Origin: Devosia crocina
GTDB lineage: Bacteria; Pseudomonadota; Alphaproteobacteria; Rhizobiales; Devosiaceae
Direction of reading: 5' to 3'
Length of the DNA: 64,000 nucleotides
NCBI RefSeq assembly: GCF_900116545.1
Contig: NZ_FPCK01000004.1
Location: 1-64,000 of the forward strand
Position 1 is the stretch's first letter, and every line of letters starts with the position of its first letter. Shown one piece after another: positions 55,322-63,945 of this stretch. The notes beneath the pieces were generated by a model. The model searched no databases and was not told the origin of the DNA. It saw nothing but the letters and a program-made list of their open reading frames with translations. The translations under genes and the position numbers were made by a program.

Positions 55322-57118
55322 TTAGGCCACAAGACCCTTGGTCAATTCCAGCGCCTGGCGCTCGAACAACCGGCGATAGATGCCGCCCTGGAGCCGGATC
55401 AGGGCTTCGTGATTGCCCTCCTCGACGATGCGGCCCTTGTCGAAGACAAGCAGCCGATCGAGGGCCCGGACGGTGGACAGGCGGTGGGCGATGACAAGCG
55501 TCGTGCGTCCCACCATCAGCCGCTCCATCGCCTCCTGGATCATCACCTCGCTCTCGCTATCAAGGCTCGAAGTAGCCTCGTCGAGAATGAGGATCGGGGC
55601 ATCGGCCAGAAACGCCCGGGCAATGGCAACGCGCTGGCGCTCCCCGCCCGAGAGCTTTACGCCCCGCTCACCCACCAGCGTTTCATATTGCTTGGGCAGG
55701 TTCATGATGAACTCATGCGCATTGGCCTGGGTGGCCGCCGCGATGATTTCGGCACGGCTCGCCTCGGGCCGGCCATAGGCGATGTTCTCGGCCAGCGTCC
55801 GGTGAAACAGGATCGGCTCCTGCTGCACGATGGCGATCTGGCCGCGAAGGCTCGCCTGCCCGAACTCGGCGATGTTCTGCCCATCGATAGTGATAGCGCC
55901 CTCGTTGATGTCATAGAGCCGCTGGATCAGCTTGACGAAGGTCGTCTTGCCAGATCCCGAATGCCCTACAAGCCCGACCCGCTCGCCCGGCTTTATGGCG
56001 ACGGAAAAATCGCGATAAAGCGGGGTCGGATGGCTGCCATAGCGGAAGGTAACACGGTCGAAGTTGATCGCACCTTGCTCAATCGTAATGGCTCCGGCCC
56101 CCGGCCGGTCCTCGACACCCAGCGGCATGCTGTTCAAAGCCACCAGTTCTTCCATGTCGTTGACCGAACGCTGGAGATTTCTGATGTGCATGCCGACGTC
56201 GCGCAGATATCCCTGCAGCACGAAGAACATGGCAAGGACGAAGGTGATGTCGCCGGCCGAAGCCAGGCCTTGCGTCCACATATAAAGGCCCGTGCCCAGA
56301 ATGCCGGCCTGCATCAGGGTCATCAGCAGACCCTGGATGGTGCCGTTGAGCGTGCCGCGCTTCCAGGTCCGGCGGGTGCGCGTGTCCCACTTGGAGAGGA
56401 CATGGCGCAGCCGCCCCTCTTCGCGCGTTTCGGCGCCAAAAGCCTTGACCACCGAATTGCAGCTCACGGCATCCGCCAGCGCCCCGCCGAGGCGCGTGTC
56501 CCAGGCATTGGCAAGGCTTGCCGCCGGGGCGACATAGCCCACCGACATAAGGACGGTGAACCCGATATAGATGACCGACCCCACGGCGACGACGAGCCCC
56601 ATCACCGGCCAATAAGAGCCGAGCAGGATCGAGGCGCCGACCAGCATGACAAAGCTCGGCAACAGCGCGACCAGCAAGATATCGTTAAGCGCATCGAGCG
56701 CCCACATGCCGCGCGTCACCTTGCGCACGGTCGAGCCGGCAAAGCTGTTGGCGTGCCAGTCGGTCGAAAAGCGCTGCACGCGATAAAAGCCGTCATTGAC
56801 GATCTCGGCCATCATTTTCAGCGTCAGCTTGATGATGGCGTGGAAAACGAAAAAGCGCAGCACGACGCTGGTCAGCCCGAGAGCGGCAACCGTGGCAAAG
56901 GCGGTCAGCGCCCCATTAAGCGCCTCGTCGTCGCCGATGGAAATAGCGTCGACGATGCGGCCCGAAAACATCGGTACCATGACTTCGGCGATCGTCGCGA
57001 TCATGACGAGACCGGCAATCAGGGCGATGCGCTTTGGCTGATGGGCCCAGTGACGGAAGGTGAAGCCGAGCACTTTTCTGAAGGCATCGGCACGAAAATC
57101 GAGTTTCTTGCGACTCAT
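55322..57118 (-). CDS. ABC exporter, fused permease-ATPase
   Basis: 598 aa from MSRKKLDFRADAF. A six-helix ABC transmembrane domain (about 20-320) and a nucleotide-binding domain with GHSGSGKTT, LSGGERQRV, LILDEATSSLDSES and IAHRLSTV. It forms a homodimer or a heterodimer with an unlinked half-transporter. It is of the lipid/multidrug export type (MsbA/MdlB-like); the substrate is unknown. No strong ribosome binding site. Monocistronic. Confidence 0.87.
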   Translation of the reverse strand: MSRKKLDFRADAFRKVLGFTFRHWAHQPKRIALIAGLVMIATIAEVMVPMFSGRIVDAISIGDDEALNGALTAFATVAALGLTSVVLRFFVFHAIIKLTLKMMAEIVNDGFYRVQRFSTDWHANSFAGSTVRKVTRGMWALDALNDILLVALLPSFVMLVGASILLGSYWPVMGLVVAVGSVIYIGFTVLMSVGYVAPAASLANAWDTRLGGALADAVSCNSVVKAFGAETREEGRLRHVLSKWDTRTRRTWKRGTLNGTIQGLLMTLMQAGILGTGLYMWTQGLASAGDITFVLAMFFVLQGYLRDVGMHIRNLQRSVNDMEELVALNSMPLGVEDRPGAGAITIEQGAINFDRVTFRYGSHPTPLYRDFSVAIKPGERVGLVGHSGSGKTTFVKLIQRLYDINEGAITIDGQNIAEFGQASLRGQIAIVQQEPILFHRTLAENIAYGRPEASRAEIIAAATQANAHEFIMNLPKQYETLVGERGVKLSGGERQRVAIARAFLADAPILILDEATSSLDSESEVMIQEAMERLMVGRTTLVIAHRLSTVRALDRLLVFDKGRIVEEGNHEALIRLQGGIYRRLFERQALELTKGLVA

Positions 57119-57367
57119 TCTGGCAGTCCGGTCCCGTTCTCCGGCAACCGGCTCCTCAAACAAGGATATGAAAGGGCGCAAAACGGACCGGGAAAGACAA
57201 TGACCCTGCCGGGCTGGTCTATTCTGCGAAAAAGGGAAAAACCGCAGGCGGCTGGCCTAAACGGCGGGCCGCGGATGGCAAGGACCTAACGTCGGCCGAT
57301 GCCAATTGGGGAAGCGAACATCAATGCTGGCATGCAACGCCTCCCTGTTGTTTTGAAAAAATGAAGC

Positions 57368-57397
57368 GGCGAACGGTTGATAGCCAAACCGTTCGCC
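57368..57397 (-). terminator. Hairpin, probable terminator of the 38-aa gene
   Basis: 11-bp stem GGCGAACGGTT / AACCGTTCGCC; on the minus strand GCTTCATTTTTTC follows. It would end transcripts from the small membrane-protein gene at 57578. Confidence 0.5.
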
Positions 57398-57460
57398 TTT
57401 GCCAAGAGGGGAATGTGACAGAATGTCGCCGCTGATGCCGATTGGGCACAGTGCGATTTC

Positions 57461-57572
57461 CCTCTCTCCTGAGGGGAGAGGATCAGGGTGAGGGGGCCGC
57501 CGTTTGAAAAAGCCTCCAGACTTAACCCCTCATCCGGCCCTGCGGGCCACCTTCTCCCCTCGGGGGAGAAGG
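57461..57572. repeat. REP-like palindromic repeat, family A (copy 4)
   Basis: Hairpin CCTCTCTCCTGAGGGGAGAGG, linker ATCAGGGTGAGGGGG, spacer, CCCCTCATCC, palindrome GGCCCTGCGGGCC, then CTTCTCCCCTCGGGGGAGAAG. Same architecture as the three copies in the fucose-type operon. Confidence 0.85.
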
Positions 57573-57577
57573 AAGCA

Positions 57578-57694
57578 TCAGTCCAAGGGACGCGCACCCG
57601 GCGCAACCAATCCCCGGGTCTGGATCTGCGCATAGCCCAGGGCGACGGCAAAGGTGGCAAAGACGGCAAGGACAAAAGCAACGATCAGGGTCAT
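57578..57694 (-). CDS. 38-aa single-helix membrane protein
   Basis: Preceded by GGAGG and a 5-base spacer. The translation opens MTLIVAFVLAVFATFAVA, one hydrophobic helix, followed by LGYAQIQTRGLVAPGARPLD. Inner membrane with an N-out or N-in single span is expected. Short proteins of this kind occur in related Rhizobiales, but no function is known to me. A family A repeat begins 6 bases after the stop. Confidence 0.65.
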   Translation of the reverse strand: MTLIVAFVLAVFATFAVALGYAQIQTRGLVAPGARPLD

Positions 57695-57847
57695 GGGAAC
57701 CTCCAATGGATATGGCTCCCTTGTCATCCTCCCGGCAGGCCTCCACCTTGATCGAGATCAACGGTTTTTCCGTTTTGGCCGGGTGGCGCCGCCACTCGGG
57801 GCCGGATAGGCTCGACCCAATCGATTCAACGACAGAGGCTTTGCCCG

Positions 57848-59089
57848 ATGAGCAGCACCCCCATCGATCCCCATAAACTCGACAAGCTCGGCGAAGTCGC
57901 CATCAAGGTCGGCCTGCAACTGGCCGAGGGGCAGGATCTGATCATCACCGCGCCGATGACGGCGGCCCCCCTCGTCCGCCGCATCACCGAACATGCCTAT
58001 AAGGCTGGCGCAGGCCTCGTCACCACGGTCTATTCGGACGAAGAAGCCACCCTTGCGCGCTACAAATATGCCAGGGATCAGAGCTTTGATCGCGCTGCGG
58101 GCTGGCTTTATGCGGGCATGGCCGAGGCCTATAAGGCAAATGCTGCGCGCCTTGCCATATCGGGCGACAATCCGATGATGCTGGCCGGGCAGGATCCGGA
58201 AAAGGTGTCGCGCGCCAATCGCGCCAATTCGGCTGCCTATCGCCCGGCGCTCGAATTGATCACTGGCTTCGACATCAACTGGAACATCGTGTCCTATCCG
58301 ACGCTGGCCTGGGCAAAACTCGTCTTCCCCAATGACAGCGACGATGTCGCGGTGGGCAAGCTTGCCGATGCGATCTTCAAGGCAAGCCGCGTCGACCAGG
58401 ACGATCCGATCGCGGCCTGGAAAGCGCACAATGCCAATCTCAAGGCGCGCTGGACCTGGCTCAACGGCAAGAAATTTGCCGCACTCAAGTATAAGGGCCC
58501 CGGCACCGACCTTACCGTGGGCCTGGCCGACGGGCATCGCTGGAAGGGCGGCGCGTCCGAAGCCAAGAACGGGGTCACCTGCAACCCCAATATCCCGACC
58601 GAGGAAGTGTTCACCACGCCTCATCGCCTCCGGGTCGAAGGTACGGTCTCGGCGACGAAGCCCCTCAGCCACAATGGCACGCTGATCGAGAACATCCAGG
58701 CGCGCTTCGAAGACGGCCGCATGGTCGAGCTCAAGGCGACCAAGGGCCAGGACGTGTTCAACAAGGTGCTCGATACCGACGAAGGCGCGCGGCGCCTCGG
58801 CGAAGTGGCGCTCGTGCCCCATTCCTCGCCAATTTCGGCTTCGGGCATCCTTTTTTACAACACGCTCTACGACGAAAACGCCTCGTGCCACATCGCCATG
58901 GGCCAGTGCTATGCCGATTGTTTCGAAGGCGGCAAGGACCTGACTTCCGACCAGATCTTTGCCCAGGGCGGCAATAAGAGCCTCATTCACATCGACTGGA
59001 TGATCGGCTCGGACCAGGTGGATATCGACGGTGTCCATGCCGACGGATCGAGCGAGCCCGTCATGCGCAAGGGTGAATGGGCCTTTTAA
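57848..59089 (+). CDS. Aminopeptidase, peptidase family M29
   Basis: 413 aa with AGAGG upstream. KVGLQLAEGQDLIITAPMTAAPLVR opens the N-terminal domain. The metal-binding C-terminal half contains NIPTEEVFTTPH, LGEVALVPHSSPIS, FYNTLYDENASCHIAMG and HIDWMIGSDQ, holding the Glu, His and Asp ligands of AmpS/AmpT enzymes. Releases N-terminal residues from peptides in the cytoplasm using Co/Zn/Mg. Monocistronic with a hairpin downstream. Confidence 0.92.
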   Translation: MSSTPIDPHKLDKLGEVAIKVGLQLAEGQDLIITAPMTAAPLVRRITEHAYKAGAGLVTTVYSDEEATLARYKYARDQSFDRAAGWLYAGMAEAYKANAARLAISGDNPMMLAGQDPEKVSRANRANSAAYRPALELITGFDINWNIVSYPTLAWAKLVFPNDSDDVAVGKLADAIFKASRVDQDDPIAAWKAHNANLKARWTWLNGKKFAALKYKGPGTDLTVGLADGHRWKGGASEAKNGVTCNPNIPTEEVFTTPHRLRVEGTVSATKPLSHNGTLIENIQARFEDGRMVELKATKGQDVFNKVLDTDEGARRLGEVALVPHSSPISASGILFYNTLYDENASCHIAMGQCYADCFEGGKDLTSDQIFAQGGNKSLIHIDWMIGSDQVDIDGVHADGSSEPVMRKGEWAF

Positions 59090-59103
59090 GGGATCGATGA
59101 AGC

Positions 59104-59140
59104 GCCACCTCGTCTCCTCTAGGGGGAGGCGAGGTGTGGC
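59104..59140. terminator. Hairpin between convergent genes
   Basis: GCCACCTCGTCTCC pairs with GGGGGAGGCGAGGTGTGGC around a short loop, after the aminopeptidase stop and 16 bases from the end of the convergent DUF924 gene. No clear U-tract. Confidence 0.45.
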
Positions 59141-59155
59141 TTACCCGAAGTGTTC

Positions 59156-59701
59156 CTAGAATCCCCGCTCTACATGATCGTGCATGTAGTCCAGCTCCTC
59201 GATACTGTTGTCGCGGCCGAGAGCCAGATTGCGGAACGGGAAGCGTCCGAAACGATCGATGCACTTCTTGTGCTCGATTGCATATTCGAGCTGGTCGTCA
59301 TCGCCCAGGGCCTCATAGAGACGAACCGAGGCGGATTGGATCGCGACGGACTCCGAATGCATGAAAGGCAGGTAGATGAAGCCGCGCCTGGGCTGTTCGA
59401 ATTGCCGATCAAGACCTTGGCTGACCATTTCCTGAGCGAGGACCAGCGCCATCTTGTCCTGCGCGAACGCTTCGGGTTTCTTGCGGAAGAGCTGTCGCGA
59501 AAACTGGTCGAGCACGATGATTTCAGCAAGGCGTCCTGATGGCGTCGTGCGCCATTCCCACGCCTCGCCTTTGGCAACATGAGAATGGGTCTGTGTGAAG
59601 CGCTGGGCGATCAGCGCGTCGAAGTCGGCCTTGCCGGCAAACCAGTCACCGGGCCCGTGATCCTCGAACCAGAAGTCGAGTACGTCCTGGGCAGTGCGCA
59701 T
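59156..59701 (-). CDS. DUF924 family protein
   Basis: 181 aa with GGGGGA upstream. VLDFWFEDHGPGDWFAGKADFD opens the family; LAEIIVLDQFSRQLFR, FIYLPFMHSES and HKKCIDRFGRFPFRN are its landmark blocks. All-helical and TPR-like by family knowledge, cytoplasmic. The function is unknown. It ends close to the aminopeptidase gene, convergent. Confidence 0.88.
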   Translation of the reverse strand: MRTAQDVLDFWFEDHGPGDWFAGKADFDALIAQRFTQTHSHVAKGEAWEWRTTPSGRLAEIIVLDQFSRQLFRKKPEAFAQDKMALVLAQEMVSQGLDRQFEQPRRGFIYLPFMHSESVAIQSASVRLYEALGDDDQLEYAIEHKKCIDRFGRFPFRNLALGRDNSIEELDYMHDHVERGF

Positions 59702-59775
59702 CGTGTCCCCCTTGCCTCTTTCGCGTCATCATCGCGGAAGAGCAACGCCAAAGTCCAGTTTTGGTTTTGATTGCC

Positions 59776-60702
59776 TCAGGCCTTATCGAGAACCAGGCGA
59801 ATCCGGTTCCCAAAGGGATCGCGGGTTTCAACGCCATTCTCCAACCGGTCAATCGGCGATCCTGCCCGTTCGAGCCGGCCGATCAAACCATCGAAGCTGG
59901 CCGCATCGGGCAGTACGATGGTGAACCAGCGCAATCCAGCCGAACCGGCGGGCGGCAAAGTCGCATTGGGGCCTGACCAGATATTGAAGGCAACAGTGTG
60001 CGGCATGTAGTCGAGCCCCACATCACCCATGCCGAAGGAGTTGATCAGGAGGAAACCGGCAAAGCCGACGATGTCGCGATAAAACTCCATGGCGGTCATG
60101 AGATCGTTCACATGAACGTGGATGTGGCCGATGCGCGTTCCCGCCGGCATGCGCGGCGCGAAAACCGGTTGCTCTCCCAATTCGCCCAAGAGCGCGTCGA
60201 GATCGATGGGATCGCGACCCGAATGTGGTTTGCCTTCGGCGGTTACCGCATAGGCCTCGCCCTTTTCCGGATCGCCGAGGGTGCCGCGCCACGGCGTCTC
60301 GAAGGTGATTTCGATCCCGTTGCCATCAAGATCCCATAGATAGATCGCTTCGCTGACGAGATGGTCGGTGGGCGAAATGCGGACGTTCCGTTGCAGCGTC
60401 CGTACCGCCATTTGCGCAAGATCAGCCCGCGTCGGCACATGAATAGCCACGTGATAGAGACCGATGCTGCGCGGAACCGATGGACGGGTTGCGCCGGTTT
60501 CTAGCACGATAAGCACCTGGCCGCCTGCGCCCATGGAAAGCGCATTGCCGGTTTCTTCCATGAGATCGAGGCCAACCACATCCTGCCAGATGGCGAGCGC
60601 CCTGGCGCGATCCGTGACGGCTATGTGGACAGGGCCCAGCGTGGTGGCAAGCGGCAGGACGGGCTGGGATTTGACCAGGGTCTGTTGAGACGTGTCGATC
60701 AA
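59776..60702 (-). CDS. Two-domain VOC protein (CatE-like ring-cleavage dioxygenase fold)
   Basis: 308 aa starting with TTG, which has GAGGAGG 5 bases upstream. Two VOC units: LGPVHIAVTDRARALAIWQDVVGLD with HVAIHVPTRADLA and GNGIEITFETPW (about 20-140), and IGHIHVHVNDLMTAMEFYRDIVGF (about 190-300). The His/His/Glu iron ligands expected of CatE-type catechol 2,3-dioxygenases seem present. A glyoxalase-type isomerase is the alternative. No aromatic-degradation genes are nearby. Confidence 0.82.
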   Translation of the reverse strand: MIDTSQQTLVKSQPVLPLATTLGPVHIAVTDRARALAIWQDVVGLDLMEETGNALSMGAGGQVLIVLETGATRPSVPRSIGLYHVAIHVPTRADLAQMAVRTLQRNVRISPTDHLVSEAIYLWDLDGNGIEITFETPWRGTLGDPEKGEAYAVTAEGKPHSGRDPIDLDALLGELGEQPVFAPRMPAGTRIGHIHVHVNDLMTAMEFYRDIVGFAGFLLINSFGMGDVGLDYMPHTVAFNIWSGPNATLPPAGSAGLRWFTIVLPDAASFDGLIGRLERAGSPIDRLENGVETRDPFGNRIRLVLDKA

Positions 60703-60848
60703 GACGACCTCCTCAGGGGTGCACTACTATTGCCCCTAGTCTAGGCCGCAGTAATTGGAACTTCTATACGACCAGAGCCGAAGGCTTTGTTCGCTGGAGA
60801 GACCCAATGCTCAAGAAGTCTGCCATCCTCAGCGTCGATACCAAGCGA

Positions 60849-61142
60849 TCAAACGCCCTCATTGTCCTCATCGAAACCATTATTGACGAGTTCAACAATT
60901 GCCTCGAGCGCCTCACGCGCCTGTTTGCCTGTTGCCTGTACCAGAATGGTCGAGCCAGGCCCGGCGCCCAGCATCATCAGGCCCATGATGGAGTTGCCGT
61001 TGACCGATTGCCCGTCCTTGACGACGTGCAGGGTCGCATCAAAGCATTCCGCCGTGCGCACGAAGCGGGCGGAGGCTCGCGCATGGAGGCCCTTGCGATT
61101 GACGATGGTCAGCTGTTGGGCGAGAGCCCGGTCGGCATCCAT
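60849..61142 (-). CDS. ptsH: Phosphocarrier protein HPr
   Basis: 97 aa. Phospho-acceptor His20 in NRKGLHARASARF and regulatory Ser51 in VNGNSIMGLMML, the site acted on by HprK. Part of the nitrogen-related PTS of alphaproteobacteria, which has no sugar permease and serves regulation. Its ATG overlaps the stop of the EIIA gene (TGATG). The C-terminus is acidic (GFDEDNEGV). Confidence 0.93.
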   Translation of the reverse strand: MDADRALAQQLTIVNRKGLHARASARFVRTAECFDATLHVVKDGQSVNGNSIMGLMMLGAGPGSTILVQATGKQAREALEAIVELVNNGFDEDNEGV

Positions 61143-61546
61143 CAGGAGGCTCCACCCAGGATCGAATTGGCGACGGTGATATATTTGCGCCCCGCCTCCT
61201 GGGCCAAGGCCACCGCATCAGCGAGGCTCATATCGGCGCGCACACGGCCAAGCTTGACCAGCATGGGCAGATTGACACCGGCAATCACTTCGACGTTCCG
61301 GCTCTGCATCACCGAAATAGCCAGGTTCGATGGCGTGCCGCCGAACATATCGGTGAGAATGATCACGCCATTGCCAGTATCGGCCCGGTCAAGCGCTGCT
61401 AGGATATCCTCCCGGCGCGTTTCGGCATTGTCTTCCGGACCGATGGCGATGGTCTCACAATATTCCTGAGGTCCTACGACATGTTCCAGCGCCAGCTTGA
61501 ACTCATCCGCCAGCGCGCCATGCGTCACCAGAACCAATCCAATCAT
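61142..61546 (-). CDS. PTS EIIA component, mannose family
   Basis: 134 aa starting MIGLVLVTHGALA with GGGGAGAG upstream. His9 is the phosphorylation site. TDMFGGTPSNLA and VIAGVNLPMLVKL are the family blocks. It accepts phosphate from HPr and in this group has a regulatory rather than transport role, including effects on the ChvG/ChvI system in some rhizobia. It lies 150 bases after hprK and overlaps ptsH. Confidence 0.93.
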   Translation of the reverse strand: MIGLVLVTHGALADEFKLALEHVVGPQEYCETIAIGPEDNAETRREDILAALDRADTGNGVIILTDMFGGTPSNLAISVMQSRNVEVIAGVNLPMLVKLGRVRADMSLADAVALAQEAGRKYITVANSILGGAS

Positions 61547-61696
61547 AAACTCTCCCCAGATCGCGGTTCGCCCCAATCGAGCGCATCGCAATCGCAGTCA
61601 GATAAGCCCCCTGCCCGTGGCACTGACGTGCCTGGCCGGGCGGGCGACAGTCTTGTCTCCGGGGCTCAAGGTTGCAAGCGATAAATTGTCGCCTCC

Positions 61697-62152
61697 TCAG
61701 CGGAAGGCAATTGCGCCAAGTGCTTCGTCCACCAGCAGCCTCTGGTGATCCGCGCCGATGACGCCGAGCCTTGGCACCGGACATCGCGCAAACGGCCGGC
61801 CCAAGATTTCCGTCCTGAAATCGGGATCTTCGGGCATACGTTCAAGATCGGGGACGAGATCGACCACGAGCATCAGCCTTGCCTCGGGAGCATGGGATTT
61901 ACGGACAATGCCGCGCCCGCGCAACTCGATCAGCCCGGCCAGCAGTTCGGGCGTGCTCAGCACGATTGCGTCATCGCGGAGCGTAAGATCGACACGATCA
62001 TCGGCGACCAGCATGGCGCTCCGGCCTCTCAGCGCCCACCAGTCGAGCAGCAGAAGCGCCAGAAGCGACTTGCCCGAGCCCGAGGGCCCGCGCAGCAGAA
62101 CCCCCGCGCCGTCGACGAGTAGAGCCGTGGCGTGGATATTGTGCCGGCTCAT
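61697..62152 (-). CDS. hprK: HPr kinase/phosphorylase, short alphaproteobacterial form
   Basis: 151 aa, only the catalytic domain; the N-terminal domain of Firmicutes HprK is absent, normal in this order. Walker A GPSGSGKS (22-29), VADDRVDL (the phosphorylase/kinase Asp) and the signature IELRGRGIV. It phosphorylates HPr on the serine. Its ATG overlaps the chvG stop by one base. Confidence 0.93.
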   Translation of the reverse strand: MSRHNIHATALLVDGAGVLLRGPSGSGKSLLALLLLDWWALRGRSAMLVADDRVDLTLRDDAIVLSTPELLAGLIELRGRGIVRKSHAPEARLMLVVDLVPDLERMPEDPDFRTEILGRPFARCPVPRLGVIGADHQRLLVDEALGAIAFR

Positions 62153-63939
62153 CAGGCGCGGCGCGCGCGAGGCAGCGAAACGGTGAAAAGCGCCCCCGAA
62201 CGGTCGGTGCGATTCTGCGCCTTGATGGTCCCTTTATGCGCATCGACGATCTGCTTGGAGATCGAGAGGCCAAGCCCGGAGTGATTGCCGAAGCTCTCGG
62301 TTTCGGGCCGGTCGGTATAGAAACGCTGAAAGATCCGGCTGACATCCCCGGTGATCCCGGGGCCCTCATCCATGACCGTTACGACGATCGTGTCGGATTC
62401 GGTCGAAACCGTCACCGTCACCACGCCCCCTTGCGGCGAGAAGGAAACGGCATTGTCGATCAGATTGGCCAGAACCTGCGCCAGCCGGGACTCATGCCCG
62501 GTGATCACGGTGGAGCCGCGACCCAGCCGCTTGCCCATGACCACATCGACGCCCCGGCCCGCCGCCACGTCCTTCTGAATGCCGACCATGGCTTCAGCCA
62601 AGGTCTCGATATCGACCGCTTCGGCACTTTCGCGCGCCAGTTCGGCATCGAGACGGCTGGCGCTCGAAATATCGGTGATCAGCCGGTCGAGCCGCTTCAC
62701 ATCATGCTGGATGATCTCGGTCAGCCGTTCCCGATCCTCGGGCTTTCTCGCCAGCGGCAGGGTTTCGACGGCAGAGCGCAACGAGGTCAGCGGGTTTTTC
62801 AACTCGTGGGCAACGTCCGCCGCAAAGCGCTCGATGGCTTCGATGCGATTATAGAGCCCATCGGTCATGCGCCTCAGGGCATGGGACAGATGGCCGATCT
62901 CGTCGGGGCGATCCGAAAGATCAGGAATCTCGGCCCGCGCATTACCAGCTGTCTGCACTCGCTCGGCCGCTGCCGCAAGCCGGCGCATCGGCCCTGCAAT
63001 GGTGCCGGCAAGAAGAAGCGATAGCGCAATCTGCACCACGGCGGCGATCAGGGCGATGCGCAAAATGCTCCAGCGCTCCTGCGCCACCACCGAATCGATA
63101 TCACCCGGCGCCGTTGACAGGAGGATCACCCCAACGATCGCCCGCAGGCGCTGCACCGGCACGGCGACGGAGACGACGAGCTGATTGTGCTCGTCCACAC
63201 GCACGAAATCGGCAGGCGCTCCTAAAAGCGCGGAGGCAACCTCGGGATAGCGCGCGCCTTCAGCCGGACCATATTCCTGATAGCGCGAATAGGTATCCCC
63301 CGGCGCCCAGGCGATGATCGCATTCCACCAGTCGAGCAGGAAGAAGCGGTTCTGGTTCGAGGTGTCGATGGTCTGCCGGATCACCTCGCCGCGCGCATAG
63401 ATGGTCTCGCTGTCGAGGATAAGCAGGCCCCCTTGATCATAGATCCGGGCTCGCGTCCGCGTGGGGGTGATCAGGTTGCGCAGGAGCGGGGCGACCCGTT
63501 CGGGGCTGATCGGAAATTCCAGCGTCGGATCGAAATAGGAGAGCGGGGACACATTGCCCGCCTGCAGTTCCAAGAGCCGGTCGGGATTAACCGAGATGAC
63601 GTCGCTGTCGACCGTAGCCGACGCGGCAATGGCGGCTGCAATGATTTCGCCCTGGACGCGCAGGGATTGCACGCGTGCATCGATCAGGCCCGCGCGCCAC
63701 TGGTTGAGATAGAGAATGCCGACGACCAGCACCAGAAGGCCTGCCAGATTGAGCACGATGATGCGCCGTGTCAGGCTCGAAAAAATAGTGAAGTCGACGA
63801 AGCGCCGCAGCGCCCCGATCAGCTTGCCAAGAGGCTTGAGGGCCAGCCGCCAGCCGCGCCGGCCATGCCTTTCGGCACGCGCCGGCTTCGCCTTCGTGGT
63901 CGAAAGCGTTTCGCCGAGCTCGGGATCGATGCTGGCCAC
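62152..63939 (-). CDS. chvG: Sensor histidine kinase ChvG (ExoS)
   Basis: 595 aa starting at GTG with AAGGGG upstream. A cytoplasmic basic N-terminus, a membrane helix at about 59-80, a periplasmic sensor of about 210 residues, a second helix at 293-313, HAMP, the DHp helix with His378 (AADVAHELKNPLTSLRSAVE) and an ATPase domain with LIDNAVSFSPQGG, DEGPGI and SGLGLSIS. It forms the acid/envelope-stress system with ChvI that controls exopolysaccharide, motility and host interaction. It lies six bases after chvI. Confidence 0.95.
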   Translation of the reverse strand: MASIDPELGETLSTTKAKPARAERHGRRGWRLALKPLGKLIGALRRFVDFTIFSSLTRRIIVLNLAGLLVLVVGILYLNQWRAGLIDARVQSLRVQGEIIAAAIAASATVDSDVISVNPDRLLELQAGNVSPLSYFDPTLEFPISPERVAPLLRNLITPTRTRARIYDQGGLLILDSETIYARGEVIRQTIDTSNQNRFFLLDWWNAIIAWAPGDTYSRYQEYGPAEGARYPEVASALLGAPADFVRVDEHNQLVVSVAVPVQRLRAIVGVILLSTAPGDIDSVVAQERWSILRIALIAAVVQIALSLLLAGTIAGPMRRLAAAAERVQTAGNARAEIPDLSDRPDEIGHLSHALRRMTDGLYNRIEAIERFAADVAHELKNPLTSLRSAVETLPLARKPEDRERLTEIIQHDVKRLDRLITDISSASRLDAELARESAEAVDIETLAEAMVGIQKDVAAGRGVDVVMGKRLGRGSTVITGHESRLAQVLANLIDNAVSFSPQGGVVTVTVSTESDTIVVTVMDEGPGITGDVSRIFQRFYTDRPETESFGNHSGLGLSISKQIVDAHKGTIKAQNRTDRSGALFTVSLPRARRA

Positions 63940-63945
63940 GGCCCC

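Larger units (their letters stand above)
57119..57577. other. Intergenic region with hairpins and a family A repeat
   Basis: 459 bases upstream of the ABC exporter. Contents recognised: the exporter promoter region, a hairpin at 57368-57397 and a family A repeat at 57461-57572. No coding sequence is supported in this part. Confidence 0.5.
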
